From contig NZ_VUOH01000005.1 of the NCBI RefSeq assembly GCF_015390235.1, forward strand, positions 62,001-126,000: a DNA stretch of 64,000 bases. The letters are read 5' to 3'. Of this stretch, positions 8,818-18,735 are shown in pieces (position 1 is the stretch's first letter; every line of letters begins with the position of its first letter). The translations under genes were made by a program, and so were the position numbers. Source of the stretch: Quadrisphaera sp. INWT6. GTDB lineage: Bacteria > Actinomycetota > Actinomycetes > Actinomycetales > Quadrisphaeraceae. The notes beneath the pieces are model-generated. The model was not told the DNA's origin. It did not search any database and was given only the letters and a program-made list of their open reading frames with translations.

Positions 8818-10127
8818 CGCTGGGCCTGCTCGAGGACGCGGTCGTAGCGGGCCTGCGCGGAGGCCATCGCCCCGTCGACGTCGCCGTCGAAGACCGCCCG
8901 GCGGAACATCTCGAAGTAGGGGCTGTCGGGCTGGTTGTAGAGCAGGTTGTACGACAGCGTCCGCGGGGCGTAGCCGGTGTCGATCTGCTCCAGCGGGGCC
9001 ACGGCCAGCGGGTAGGTGGCCCGGTACTCGTCGGTGGCGGCGTCGGACCGCACGGGGAAGTACCCGCCGGCCGGGAGCTTCGACTGCTGCTCCACCTCGA
9101 GGGCGAACTTCGTGAACTCCCACGCCGCCGAGGCGTTCTGCGCGCCGCGGGGGATGCAGAGGTTGTCGCCGCCGGTGAAGAAGGCCGAGCCGCCGGTCGG
9201 GCCCGGGAGCAGCGAGACGCCGGTGCGGGAGGTGACGGCCTCATCCTGGCCCATGACCGCGGCGAAGTAGTTGCCGGGCAGCAGGCCGACGGTGCCGGCG
9301 GTGAAGTCGGACCCCCAGCTGGTGCCGGTGTCGGAGAAGTTCCCCGGCGGCATGAGGCCCTCCGCCCACATCGTGCGGTGGTGGTCTAGGACGGCCCGCA
9401 GGGCCTGGTTGCCCTCCACGGCGCCGCGCTGCGACCCCACCTCGCCGGTGATCACGTCGGTGCCGGCGGCCCAGGTGTGCGGCTGGGTGACGAAGCCGAT
9501 GATCCCCGAGGCGTTCGCGGCCAGCGACCAGCCGTAGGTGTCGGCGCCCAGCTCCCGGACGGCGCGGGCGGCGTCGAGGCACCCGGGCAGGGTGGTCAGC
9601 GCGGTGGCCGGGTCGACGCCGGCGCGGTCCATGAGCTCGGCGTTGTGCCAGAGCACGGAGTTGTCGGCGAGGAACGGCAGCCCGTAGACGCGGTCGTCCA
9701 GGGTCGACAGGTCCAGCTGGCCGGGGCTGAGGCGCTCGCGCCCGGGCAGCTGGGCCACCAGGTCCGTCAGGTCGGTGAAGACGTCGCGGACGATGAACAG
9801 GATCGTGTCGATGTCGTTCATCGCCAGCAGGTCGGGCACCGCGCGGGCGCGGATCGCCGTCGCCAGCTTGGTGACGTACTGCGTGCCGAGCACCGGCGTC
9901 AGCTCGACCCGGATGCGGTCCTGGCTGGCGTGGAAGGCGTCGACCACCGCCTGCGTGCCGGTCTGGGTGTCGGAGCGGGCCCACAGGCGCAGCACGCCCG
10001 TGGCCTCCTCCCCGAAGCCCGCCGCGGCGGTGTCGGGCGCCGGGAGCACCCCGCTGCCGCAGCTCGCCAGCAGCGGGGCCACCCCCGCGAGGCCCGCCAG
10101 GGCCAGGAACTCCCGTCTCGAGCGCAC
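8814..10127 (-). CDS. Sugar ABC transporter substrate-binding lipoprotein
   Basis: Extracellular binding protein of the family 1 type. The N-terminus has a twin-arginine-like motif (SRREFLALAGLAG) and a lipobox LASC, so it is a membrane-anchored lipoprotein possibly exported by Tat. The mature domain contains VYGLPFLADNSVLWHNAELM and the C-terminal hinge sequences of this family. GTG 10127 is chosen because GGGGAGGGGG lies just upstream; an alternative GTG at 10157 would add ten residues without a good site. It overlaps the MalF-type gene and follows the GH127 gene by 53 bases. Confidence 0.9.
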   Translation of the reverse strand: MRSRREFLALAGLAGVAPLLASCGSGVLPAPDTAAAGFGEEATGVLRLWARSDTQTGTQAVVDAFHASQDRIRVELTPVLGTQYVTKLATAIRARAVPDLLAMNDIDTILFIVRDVFTDLTDLVAQLPGRERLSPGQLDLSTLDDRVYGLPFLADNSVLWHNAELMDRAGVDPATALTTLPGCLDAARAVRELGADTYGWSLAANASGIIGFVTQPHTWAAGTDVITGEVGSQRGAVEGNQALRAVLDHHRTMWAEGLMPPGNFSDTGTSWGSDFTAGTVGLLPGNYFAAVMGQDEAVTSRTGVSLLPGPTGGSAFFTGGDNLCIPRGAQNASAAWEFTKFALEVEQQSKLPAGGYFPVRSDAATDEYRATYPLAVAPLEQIDTGYAPRTLSYNLLYNQPDSPYFEMFRRAVFDGDVDGAMASAQARYDRVLEQAQR

Positions 10128-10180
10128 CGTCGCGCCCCCTCCCCGTCCGTCGTCCACCCGCGCCCCCCGCGGGTGGTCCT

Positions 10181-12148
10181 TCAGCTGGTCGGCAGCCAGA
10201 CCCGCATCGGGCCGACGCCGCGGTTCGCCCAGACCGCGTAGGGCACGGCCGTGAGCTCGACGTCCTCCCCCGCGGCGGGCTGCGCGTCGCCCGCGGGCAG
10301 CCAGGTGGCGCCGCCGGCCTCGTGGCCGCCGGAGCGCCCGCGCAGGTGCAGCAGCACCACGCCGCCCAGGGCGTCGGTGCGCTCCTCGGTGACGGGCGCG
10401 CCGGTGTCGACGACGACGTCGTCGACCACGACCCCCTCGGGCTGGTCGGCCTGCTCGAGGGCGTAGACGAGCGGGCCGCGCTCCAGGGCCACGGCGCCGC
10501 GGGCGTCGTCGACCCGGCGGTCGGCCCGCGAGAGGCGGACCGCCATCGGCAGCTCGAGCTCGACCACGTCACCGACCGCCCAGGTGCGGGCGGCGCGGGC
10601 GTAGGCACCGGCGGGCGCCTCGTGCTGCTCACCGGCGACGGTCAGGGACGCGCCCCGGGCCCACCCCGGGACGCGCAGCGACAGGGTCCACTCCCCCGCC
10701 TCGCCGTCGACCTCGGCGACGCGCACGCGCACCGACCCCTCGCGGGGGTAGTCGGTCTCGACCTCGAGGCGGACCCGGGCGCCGCGCACCTCGGCGCTGA
10801 CCGTGCTGGGCGCGTACAGGTGGAGCTGGACGCCGTCGTCGTCGGACGTGGCCAGGTAGCCGTCGAGGCTCGACCAGGTCCGCATGATGTTGGGGGGGCA
10901 GCAGGCGCAGAGGAACCAGCCGCGGCGCCCGTGGGCGGGGCTGCGGTTCTCGTTGGCGTGCGACCCGTCGCGGAACTGCAGCGGGTTGACGTAGAAGTAC
11001 TCGTCACCGCTCAGCGAGACACCGGCGGGGAACCCGTTGTGCAGCATGCGCTCGGCGACGTCGGCGTACTTGGTCTCACCGGTGGCCAGCAGCATCCGCC
11101 ACGCCCACTGGATCCCGCCGATGGCGGCGCAGGTCTCGGCGTAGGCGCGGTCGCTGGGCAGCTCGTAGGGGTCGCCGAAGGCCTCCATGTCCCAGCGCGA
11201 GCCGAGCCCGCCGGTGATGTAGGTCTTGGTGGCCAGCATGTGGTCGAACTGCCGGCCCAGGGCGGCGAGGAGCTCGGCGTCGCCGGTCTCGGTGGCGACG
11301 TCGGCCGCGCCCGCGGTCAGGTAGACGGCGCGCACGGCGTGGCCCTCGACCGTGGTCGCCTCGCGGACCCGCACGCGGTCGGAGAAGTACGTGGGCTCCT
11401 TGCCGTGGCCCTCGATGATGCCCGTGCCGCGGGCCTCCACCATCCAGCTGGCCAGCTCGAGGTAGCGGCGCTCGCCGGTCTCGCGGAACAGCTCGACCAG
11501 GCCCATCTCGACCACGGGGTGGCCGTCGACGTCGCGGCGCTGGCCCTCGCCGTCGCCGAAGGTGGCGTCGAGGTGGTCGGCCAGCTTCACGGCGACCTCG
11601 AGCAGGCCCTTCTCGCCGGTGGCGCGGGAGACGGCGACGGCGGCCTGGAAGAGGTGGCCAGCGCAGTACATCTCGTGGCTCCACGGCAGGTCGGAGTACC
11701 GGCCGCGGGGCCCGAGGGACCCGTCCTGCTCCTGCACCACCGAGTCGAGGTAGCCGTCCTCGGCCTGGGCGGCCGCCACCTCGGCGGTCAGCTCGCGGAT
11801 CCACCCGAGCAGCTGGTCGCTGGGCTCGCGGCCGAACTCCCACGCGGCGGCCTCGAGCCACTTGTAGACGTCGGAGTCCATGAAGATCGGACCGGTGATC
11901 GCTGCCCCCTCGGGGGCGCTGCCCGCGGCGATGCGCAGGTTGGTGAGGTTGCCGGCGCTCTCGAGGCGCTCGCGGCCGGTGGGGATGGCGTTCTCGCGGT
12001 TGGCGCGCTGGCGGTCGGCCCACCAGCCGCCGGTGATGCGCGCGGCCCCCGGGGCCAGCGGGCGCAGGGGCGTGGTGCCGGGCGTCGGGGCGGCCGGGCC
12101 GGCGGTCGGCGCGGCCTGCGCGGCGGGGGCGGAGGTGGTGCTCGTCAT
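10181..12148 (-). CDS. GH127 family glycoside hydrolase (beta-L-arabinofuranosidase type)
   Basis: 655-residue protein of the glycoside hydrolase family 127 type (former DUF1680). The alpha/alpha barrel carries the zinc-and-thiol active-site motif GWFLCACCPPNIMRT; in characterised members a cysteine here is the nucleophile. Also visible are SDVYKWLEAAAWEFGR and ITGGLGSRWDMEAFGD. There is no signal peptide, so it acts in the cytosol on imported oligosaccharide. ATG 12148 has GGAG six bases upstream, whereas the ATG at 12160 has none. It is the first gene of the transporter operon and divergent from a LacI gene. The likely substrate is a beta-L-arabinofuranosyl oligosaccharide; exact specificity is inferred. 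Confidence 0.9.
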   Translation of the reverse strand: MTSTTSAPAAQAAPTAGPAAPTPGTTPLRPLAPGAARITGGWWADRQRANRENAIPTGRERLESAGNLTNLRIAAGSAPEGAAITGPIFMDSDVYKWLEAAAWEFGREPSDQLLGWIRELTAEVAAAQAEDGYLDSVVQEQDGSLGPRGRYSDLPWSHEMYCAGHLFQAAVAVSRATGEKGLLEVAVKLADHLDATFGDGEGQRRDVDGHPVVEMGLVELFRETGERRYLELASWMVEARGTGIIEGHGKEPTYFSDRVRVREATTVEGHAVRAVYLTAGAADVATETGDAELLAALGRQFDHMLATKTYITGGLGSRWDMEAFGDPYELPSDRAYAETCAAIGGIQWAWRMLLATGETKYADVAERMLHNGFPAGVSLSGDEYFYVNPLQFRDGSHANENRSPAHGRRGWFLCACCPPNIMRTWSSLDGYLATSDDDGVQLHLYAPSTVSAEVRGARVRLEVETDYPREGSVRVRVAEVDGEAGEWTLSLRVPGWARGASLTVAGEQHEAPAGAYARAARTWAVGDVVELELPMAVRLSRADRRVDDARGAVALERGPLVYALEQADQPEGVVVDDVVVDTGAPVTEERTDALGGVVLLHLRGRSGGHEAGGATWLPAGDAQPAAGEDVELTAVPYAVWANRGVGPMRVWLPTS

Positions 12149-12188
12149 GGGGGGCTCCATCGGTCGCGGCGGTGCGGGAGGAACACGA

Positions 12189-12264
12189 TTTCCTGAACCG
12201 TAGACCGCAAGAGCGCATGGTCACAACTGGTCTCGGGACCTCAGCGCTTGGTAGGTTCCGGAAA
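12189..12264. promoter_or_regulatory. Two inverted operator-like sites in the GH127/LacI divergent region
   Basis: TTTCCTGAACC (12189-12199) is the reverse complement, with one mismatch, of GGTTCCGGAAA (12254-12264). The second also starts the arm pair GTTCCG and CGGAAC (7-base spacer). Two inverted copies 65 bases apart between divergent promoters suggest paired binding sites for the adjacent LacI protein. Confidence 0.5.
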
Positions 12265-12302
12265 ACTCGGAACGCCGCTGGTGGCGTGCGGAGGAGGTCG
12301 GC

Positions 12303-13337
12303 GTGGCAGCAGGACCGGGCGGCGGAGCGTCACGCGGCGCGCCGCGCATCGTCGACGTCGCCGCCCTCGCGGGCGTCTCGCCCGGCACCGCGTCGAAGGC
12401 CCTCAACGGCACCGGGCAGCTGCGCCAGCAGACCGTCGACCGCGTGCGGGCAGCCGCAGACCAGCTGGGCTTCACCCCCGACGGCGCGGGGCGCACCCTG
12501 CGCTCGGGGCGCAGCTTCATCGTCGGGGTCATCACCACCGACAGCGTCGGCAGGTTCACCCTGCCCGTGCTGCTCGGCGCCGAGGACGCGCTCGGCGCCG
12601 GTGACATGGCGCTGCTCCTGTGCGACACCCGCGACGACCCGGTGCGCGAGCAGCACCACCTGCGCAAGCTCGCGGCCCGCCGGGTCGACGGGATCCTCGT
12701 GACGGGACGGCGCACCGACCCCCGGCCGCCGCTGGGGCCGCTGGCCCCCGGAGTGCCGGTCGTCCACGCCTTCCAGCCGTCGGCGCGCCCGGGCGACACC
12801 AGCGTCGTCGTCGACGACGCGGGCGGCGCCGCCGAGGCCGCCCGCCACCTGCTCGACCTGGGCCGGCGGCGCATCGCGCACGTGACCGGGTGGCGCGAGC
12901 ACCACAGCGCCAGCGCCCGGGCCTCCGCGGTGGTCGAGGCCCTCGGGGGGCCCGGTGCAGGGGTGCTGGCCGGGGAGCCCCTCTTCGGGGAGTGGACCGA
13001 GCAGTGGGGGCGCCAGGCGGTCGACGTGCTGCTGGCCCGCCACCCCGACCTCGACGGCATCACCTGCGGCAGCGACCAGGTGGCGCGCGGGGTCTGCGAC
13101 CGCCTGCGCGAGCTGGGGCGCTCGGTGCCCGGTGACGTGGCGGTCACCGGTGTCGACGACTGGGAGGTCATGGCCCTGGCCAGCCGCCCGCCGCTGACCA
13201 CGGTCGACCTGCGGCTGCAGGAGGTGGGACGCACCGCGGCGCGGCTGCTCCTGGACGCCGTGGAGGGCCGCCCCGTGCCGGAGCGCACGGTGGTGCCGTC
13301 GCGGCTGGTGCTGCGCGCCTCGACGCTCGGCGCCTAG
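12303..13337 (+). CDS. LacI family transcriptional regulator
   Basis: Sugar-responsive repressor. The N-terminal LacI helix-turn-helix and hinge (RIVDVAALAGVSPGTASKAL, then NGTGQLRQQTVDRV) are followed by a periplasmic-binding-protein-like effector domain ending in VTGVDDWEVMALASRPPLTT and VPSRLVLR. 344 residues, normal length. GTG 12303 lies at the end of a GGAGGTCGGC site. Divergent orientation and the operator-like repeats argue that it represses the GH127 operon and probably itself. The effector sugar is unknown. Confidence 0.92.
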   Translation: MAAGPGGGASRGAPRIVDVAALAGVSPGTASKALNGTGQLRQQTVDRVRAAADQLGFTPDGAGRTLRSGRSFIVGVITTDSVGRFTLPVLLGAEDALGAGDMALLLCDTRDDPVREQHHLRKLAARRVDGILVTGRRTDPRPPLGPLAPGVPVVHAFQPSARPGDTSVVVDDAGGAAEAARHLLDLGRRRIAHVTGWREHHSASARASAVVEALGGPGAGVLAGEPLFGEWTEQWGRQAVDVLLARHPDLDGITCGSDQVARGVCDRLRELGRSVPGDVAVTGVDDWEVMALASRPPLTTVDLRLQEVGRTAARLLLDAVEGRPVPERTVVPSRLVLRASTLGA

Positions 13338-13369
13338 CCCGCTCGGCGGGCCGGGCCCTCGGAGACCGG

Positions 13370-14038
13370 TCAGACGAGCGCGACCCACTGGCTCCAGAAC
13401 GCCTGCCCGATGAGCAGGACGACGACGGCGTACGAGACCACCGTCAGGAGCAGGCGGTACTCGACGAGTCCCGCCACCAGCCGGCGGGCCCCCTCGGGCA
13501 CCGGGACCACACCCCGGTCGAGGCTGTCGACGGTCGTGGTCCAGAACATCGGGATCACCACCGCCCAGGCGACCATGCAGTACGGGCACAGGGCGCCGAT
13601 GACGTACAGGCTCTGGCTGATCAGCCAGGCGATGAACACGAAGCCCAGGGTGATGCCCACCTGCCAGCCCAGCCGCACCCAGCGCGGCAGCGGCGTGCGC
13701 GAGAGCAGCAGCACGCCCAGCGTCGTGGCGACCGTGAACGCGGCGATGCCGATGAGCGGGTTCGGGAAGCCGAACAGCCGCGCCTGCCACGTGGTCATGA
13801 CCGACCCGCAGGAGATGAACGGGTTGATGTCGCACGAGAGCGCGGCGGTGGGGTCTCCCGCGAGCTTGATGCGCTCGACGGTCAGGGTGAAGGCGGCGAG
13901 GAAGCCGATCACCCCGCCGACGACCAGGAGCAGCCCGAGGCGGCGCTGCGGCACCGGGTCGGCGGAGATCGTCCGCTCGCCCGCGGCGCCACCGTTCGGC
14001 GCGGGGGGCGCCGGCGGCCTCAGGCTGCCCGTGGCCAT
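13370..14038 (-). CDS. Vitamin K epoxide reductase family protein
   Basis: Membrane quinone reductase that reoxidises a DsbA-like partner by passing electrons to menaquinone. The four essential cysteines are present: SCDINPFISCG in the first loop and CPYC in the helix 4 region. At least five membrane segments fit the 222 residues. Its ATG overlaps the stop of the DsbA-like gene (TGATG), so the pair is translationally coupled; actinobacteria use this pair for extracytoplasmic disulfide formation. It ends 32 bases from the convergent LacI gene. Confidence 0.93.
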   Translation of the reverse strand: MATGSLRPPAPPAPNGGAAGERTISADPVPQRRLGLLLVVGGVIGFLAAFTLTVERIKLAGDPTAALSCDINPFISCGSVMTTWQARLFGFPNPLIGIAAFTVATTLGVLLLSRTPLPRWVRLGWQVGITLGFVFIAWLISQSLYVIGALCPYCMVAWAVVIPMFWTTTVDSLDRGVVPVPEGARRLVAGLVEYRLLLTVVSYAVVVLLIGQAFWSQWVALV

Positions 14039-14828
14039 CAGGCGCTCACGCCGAGGGCGGTGGCGAGCTGGTCCTGCGAGGGGGCGTTGACGGTCGCGCC
14101 GTCAGCGCCGGTGAGCAGCTTCCCGTCGACGAGCACGGTGGGCGTGCCACCGACCGTCCGGGTGCCGGAGGCGTCCGTGAGGTCGAACGCGGCGTCGTTC
14201 TTCTGCTGCACGAAGTCCTCGTACGGCCGGCTGGCGATGCAGGGGCCGACGTCGGCGCCCGCCGACTGCGCGATGGAGATGAGCCTGCTGTCGGTGAGGC
14301 CGCCGGCCCCTCCTCCGGCTGCTCCAGGTACATCGCGGTGTTGAACTTGTAGAAGTCAGCGCCGTTCGGCACCTCCCCCGCCACGCAGTACGCGGCGTTG
14401 GCGGCGCGGGTGGAGTAGTCCTGCCGGAGCCGCTGGTCCAGGAAGTTCAGCGGTCGGTAGTCGAGCTTCACCGTGCCGGCCTGCACCTGCTCGTCGAGCC
14501 ACGGGCCGACGGCCGCCTCGTACTGCTTGCAGACCGGGCACTGGTAGTCCTGGAAGATCGTCACGGTGTGCGGCGCGCTCGCCTGGCCCACCTCGATGCC
14601 GCCGTCGGCGGTGACGCCCGGCGGGGTGGCGCTGGCGTCGGCGCTGCCGCCGCTGCGGGTGATGGCGAGCGCCACGAACCCGATGACGAGCACGACGGCG
14701 ACGACGCCGGCGCTGATGGCGAGCACGCGGTTGCGGCGCTTCTTGCGGGCCTCGAGCTCGCGCATCTGGCGCGACTTCTCACGGGCCGCCTCGCGGCGGG
14801 CGTCCTTGGTGCTGGGCCGGTCGGGCAC
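14038..14828 (-). CDS. DsbA-like thiol-disulfide protein, frameshifted as sequenced
   Basis: Membrane-anchored thioredoxin-fold protein. A charged N-terminus is followed by one membrane helix (VLAISAGVVAVVLVIGFVAL at about residues 40-59) and an extracytoplasmic DsbA domain with active site CPVC (FQDYQCPVCKQYE). The frame breaks at 14307-14310. Restoring one missing base joins MYLEQPEEG to GLTDSRLISIAQSAGADVG, then VGGTPTVLVDGKLL with the cis-Pro loop, and gives 263 residues. GTG 14828 has GGAGG seven bases upstream. It is the probable partner of the downstream VKOR protein. The break looks like a sequencing error in a C run. Confidence 0.85.
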
Positions 14829-14940
14829 GGGGGGTCCTCCAGGGATCAGGGCGACCACCAGGGTAAGCGCCGCTCTGCGCCGCCCCCGGCCGTCGTGACC
14901 GGTGTGTGACCGGCTTCGCAGGCCGCTCCCAGCCGTCCGG

Positions 14941-17060
14941 TCAGCCCAGCCCGAACGGCGCCTGCACCAGGGGGGCCCAGTCGGGCTGGCCGCCGGCCGA
15001 GACCACCACGAGCACGCACGCGAGCAGCAGCAGGGCCAGCACGGCCACCGCGACCAGGCTCGACGTGCGTCCCGGGAGCGCGCCGCGCGCCGCGGTGCGG
15101 GTGCCGCGGCGCAGCGACCGGCTGCCGGGGCCCCACCAGGCGGTGACCGTGCCCACGAGCACGGCGGCGGCCAGCGGCAGCGCCTGCCCCGGCACCGGCG
15201 TGCTCTGAGGGGCGATGGCCCAGCCGACGAGGAACGCCGTGCTCAGCGCCATCGCCGCCGGCAGGAGCAGGGCGGGCACCGACGCCAGCGCGGCGAGCAG
15301 CAGCTGGCCGGGCAGGGCGAACGCGACGACGGCGCCGTCGGACCGGCGCGGACCGCGCTCGTACCGGCGCCGCACCGAGGCGGCCACGGCGCGGTCGACG
15401 GTGCGGCCGAGCACGGCGGCCACCGCGACCCCCATCGCCGCCACCAGCGGGGCGACGGCGCCGAGGGCCACCGCCACGAGCAGCAGGAGCAGCAGGACGG
15501 CGCTGGTGGCGGGGCGCCCGCGGTCGGCCCGGACCGCGTCGTGGTCGCCGATCGGCGCGTACGGCGACGGGGGCTCGGGCGCCCGGCGCTGGTCGTGGTG
15601 GCGGTCGAGCTCGTGGTGCTGGTCGTGCGAGGGGTCGAGGTGGAGCTCGCGGCCGGCGGGGCGCAGCTGCTCGGTGGCGGGCTCGGGGCGCCGGGTCACG
15701 GGGCGGGGCTGCTCGTACGGGGAGCGGGGCTCGTGCAGCTCGGTGGGGGGCGCGGCGGCGGTCGGGCCGAACGCCTGCGTGCGGTCGTGGGAGCGGGGCT
15801 CGTGCAGCTCGGTGGGGGGCGCGGCGGCGGTCGGGCCGAACGCCTGCGTGCGGTCGTGGGAGCGGTCCGCCGGGTGCCCTGCGTGCCGCTGGCCGGCGCT
15901 CTCGCGCGGCTCCTCGGAGGGCAGGGCCCGGGTGCGCTCCACCGGCGCCGCCGCGAGCGCCGCCGTGGGGGCCGCGTCCGGCGTCGTCGCTCCGGAGGGC
16001 TCGGGCCACGGCACGGGTGCCGCCTCGGGCGGGGCGCCCGCCAGCGGGGCCGCGGCCTCGGGCAGCTGGACGGTGCCCTCCGCGGGGCGGTGGTGCAGCC
16101 CGGTCGGCGGCGGCGCGGCGTGCGGCGCCCCCTGCGGGGCGGCGGTGCGCGCGGGGAGCGCCGTGGTCCGCGCGCTGGAGGTCGGCGTGCCCGGCACCGG
16201 CCAGGCGCCGTCGGCGGCCCCGTCGGCGAGGGCCTGCACGGCCTGGCGCAGCCGGCGCGGCGGCGGCCGCAGGGCCGGGTCCGCCGACAGCGCCGCGGCG
16301 AGCAGCTCGACGAGGGGCTCGGGGGCGCCGGTCAGGTCGGCGGCGCCGCGCCGGACGCGCGAGAGCACGGCCTCGGTGGGGCCGCGGCCGAAGGGCGGGC
16401 GGCCGGTGGCGGCGAAGGCCAGCGTCGCGGCCCACCCCCACCAGTCGCCCGACGTGGCCACGGACGCGCCGTCGAGCACCTCCGGGGAGAGGTAGCCGGG
16501 GGTGCCCATGACCAGGCCGGCGCTGGTGAGGCGGACGTCGTCGGCGACCTGCGCGATCCCGAAGTCGATGACGACGGGCTCGCCGTCGGAGACGAGCACG
16601 TTGCCGGGCTTGAGGTCGCGGTGGACGACGCCGGCGGCGTGGATCGCCGCGAGCGCGTCGCCCAGGCCAGGCCGATGCGGCCCAGCGCGCGCCCGGTGAG
16701 GGGACCCTCCCGCTCGACCAGGACGTCGAGCGGGGGCGCGGGCACGAACTCGGTGACGACGTAGGGCTGCTCGGCGCTCGGGTCGGCGTCGAGCACCTCG
16801 GCGACGCGGGGCGAGCGGACCCGCTGGAGGGCGTCGACCTCGCGGGCCAGGCGGCTGCGCGCCGACGGGTCGGCGGCGACGTGGGGCCGCAGCACCTTGA
16901 TGGCCACGGCGCGGCCGGCGGGGTCCAGGCCGAGGTGCACCACGCCCATGCCGCCGCCGCCGATGACCTGGAGCAGGCGGTAGGGGCCGAGGCGGCCGAC
17001 GACGGAGGGGGTGGCGGGCGCTGCCTGCGGAGGGGTCCCCGCAGAGGTCGTGGCGTCCAC
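14941..17060 (-). CDS. Membrane-linked Ser/Thr protein kinase, frameshifted as sequenced
   Basis: Hanks-type kinase. The glycine loop IGGGGMGVVHLG (about residues 34-45), AIKVL lysine, HRDLKPGN catalytic loop, DFGIA and GTPGYLSPE activation segment are all present, followed by a long Ala/Pro-rich linker and a C-terminal third with several membrane helices (from about residue 515). The N- and C-lobes are in different frames. Adding one base at 16665-16666 joins GRIGLA to LGDALAAIHAAGVVHRD and gives 706 residues. The linker contains an exact 69-base tandem duplication. GTG 17060 places the glycine loop normally. Divergent from otsA by 208 bases. Target unknown; a stress or cell-wall link is only a guess. 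Confidence 0.85.
15722..15860. repeat. 69-bp tandem duplication inside the kinase linker
   Basis: Two adjacent 69-base copies, in frame, encode SHDRTQAFGPTAAAPPTELHEPR twice in outline (23 residues per unit). The start of a third unit follows. I see no differences between copies, which implies a recent duplication or an assembly artefact. Confidence 0.85.
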
Positions 17061-17268
17061 CCGGCCACGGTACGCGGCAGCGGGCTCCCGCGTCGCTCCG
17101 CGCGCGCCGCGGCGGCTGAGGCGTCGCTGAGGAGTGCCGGGGAGGTGGTGGACCGGCGCGGGGGACACCGCGAGATCGCGGGCGGCCGGGGCCCCGCCTA
17201 GGGTCGACCCGGACGGTCGGCCCAGGTCTGGTCGGGTCGGTCGCCGGAGCTCGAGGAGATGGCGGCGC

Positions 17269-18735
17269 GTGACCGAGGGCGCTGGCGAGTACGACTTCGT
17301 GGTGGTGGCCAACCGCCTTCCCGTCGACCGCGTGGTCGCCGACGACGGCGAGGTGACCTGGCGGACCTCCCCCGGCGGCCTGGTGACGGCGCTGGAACCC
17401 GTGATGCGGCAGGCCGACGGCGCCTGGGTCGGCTGGAGCGGGGACGCCGGCGAGGCTCCGGAGCCCTTCGACACCGACGAGATGCGCCTGGTCCCGGTGC
17501 CGCTGTCGGAGGAGGAGGTCTCGACCTACTACGAGGGCTTCTCCAACGACACCCTGTGGCCGCTCTACCACGACGTCATCGCCGTCCCGACCTACCACCG
17601 CGCCTGGTGGGACGCGTACGTGCGGGTCAACCGGCGCTTCGCCGAGGCCGCGGCGGCGCAGGCCGCCCAGGGGGCCACGGTGTGGGTGCAGGACTACCAG
17701 CTGCAGCTGGTCCCGGCGGCGCTGCGCGAGCTGCGCCCCGACCTGAAGATCGGCTTCTTCAACCACATCCCCTTCCCGCCGTACGAGCTGTTCGCGCAGA
17801 TGCCGTGGCGCCGCCAGGTGGTCGAGGGCCTGCTCGGCGCCGACCTGCTGGGCTTCCAGCGGCAGTCCGACGCGAACAACTTCCTGCGGGTGTGCCGCCG
17901 ACTGCTGGGCATCGACAGCCGCCGCCACCGCATCACCGTCACGGACGAGGGCGGCGCGCAGCGCGAGGTGCACGCCGCGGCGTTCCCGATCTCGATCGAC
18001 ACCCCCGCGTTCGAGGAGCTCGCCGGTCGCGAGTCGGTGCAGTCTCGGGTGACGGAGGTGCGCTTCGAGCTCGGGGCGCCCCGCAAGCTGCTCCTCGGCG
18101 TCGACAGGCTCGACTACACCAAGGGGATCATGCACCGCCTCAAGGCGTACGGGGAGCTGCTGGACGACGGCGTCGTCGACCCCGAGGACACCGTCTTCGT
18201 GCAGGTGGCCACCCCCAGCCGCGAGCGGGTCGACAGCTACCGGCAGCTGCGCGACGAGATCGAGCTGGCGGTCGGGCGCATCAACGGCGAGCACGGCACC
18301 ATCGGCCGCGCGGCCGTGCACTACCTGCACCACAACCAGCCGCGCGAGGAGATGTCGGCGCTGTACCAGGCCGCCGACGTGATGCTCGTGACGGCGCTGC
18401 GCGACGGCATGAACCTCGTGGCCAAGGAGTACGCGGCCTCCCGGCTCGACGAGCGCGGCGTGCTGGTGCTCAGCGAGTTCACCGGGGCCGCCGACGAGCT
18501 GAACGGCTCGCTGCTGGTCAACCCCCACGACATCTCCGGCCTGAAGCGCACCGTCGCCCAGGCGCTGCAGATGGACGAGAAGGAGCAGGCCCGCCGGATG
18601 CGCCAGCTGCGGCGACGGGTCCGCACCCACGACGTGACCCGCTGGGCGGAGCAGTTCCTCGCGGCGCTGGAGACCGGTCACGGCTCGGGCACCACCGTCT
18701 CCGAGCACGCGCAGGCGACGGCGGGGCAGTCGTGA
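17269..18735 (+). CDS. otsA: Alpha,alpha-trehalose-phosphate synthase
   Basis: GT20 glycosyltransferase that makes trehalose-6-phosphate from a nucleotide-glucose and glucose-6-phosphate. Visible: [11 protein letters not shown] with the donor-site Arg, [46 protein letters not shown], and the donor-binding [12 protein letters not shown]. At 488 residues it is full length. GTG 17269 has GAGGAG upstream and begins directly before YDFVVVANR. The stop overlaps the otsB start (GTGA). Together they give the OtsAB route to the compatible solute trehalose. Confidence 0.96.
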   Translation: MTEGAGEYDFVVVANRLPVDRVVADDGEVTWRTSPGGLVTALEPVMRQADGAWVGWSGDAGEAPEPFDTDEMRLVPVPLSEEEVSTYYEGFSNDTLWPLYHDVIAVPTYHRAWWDAYVRVNRRFAEAAAAQAAQGATVWVQDYQLQLVPAALRELRPDLKIGFFNHIPFPPYELFAQMPWRRQVVEGLLGADLLGFQRQSDANNFLRVCRRLLGIDSRRHRITVTDEGGAQREVHAAAFPISIDTPAFEELAGRESVQSRVTEVRFELGAPRKLLLGVDRLDYTKGIMHRLKAYGELLDDGVVDPEDTVFVQVATPSRERVDSYRQLRDEIELAVGRINGEHGTIGRAAVHYLHHNQPREEMSALYQAADVMLVTALRDGMNLVAKEYAASRLDERGVLVLSEFTGAADELNGSLLVNPHDISGLKRTVAQALQMDEKEQARRMRQLRRRVRTHDVTRWAEQFLAALETGHGSGTTVSEHAQATAGQS

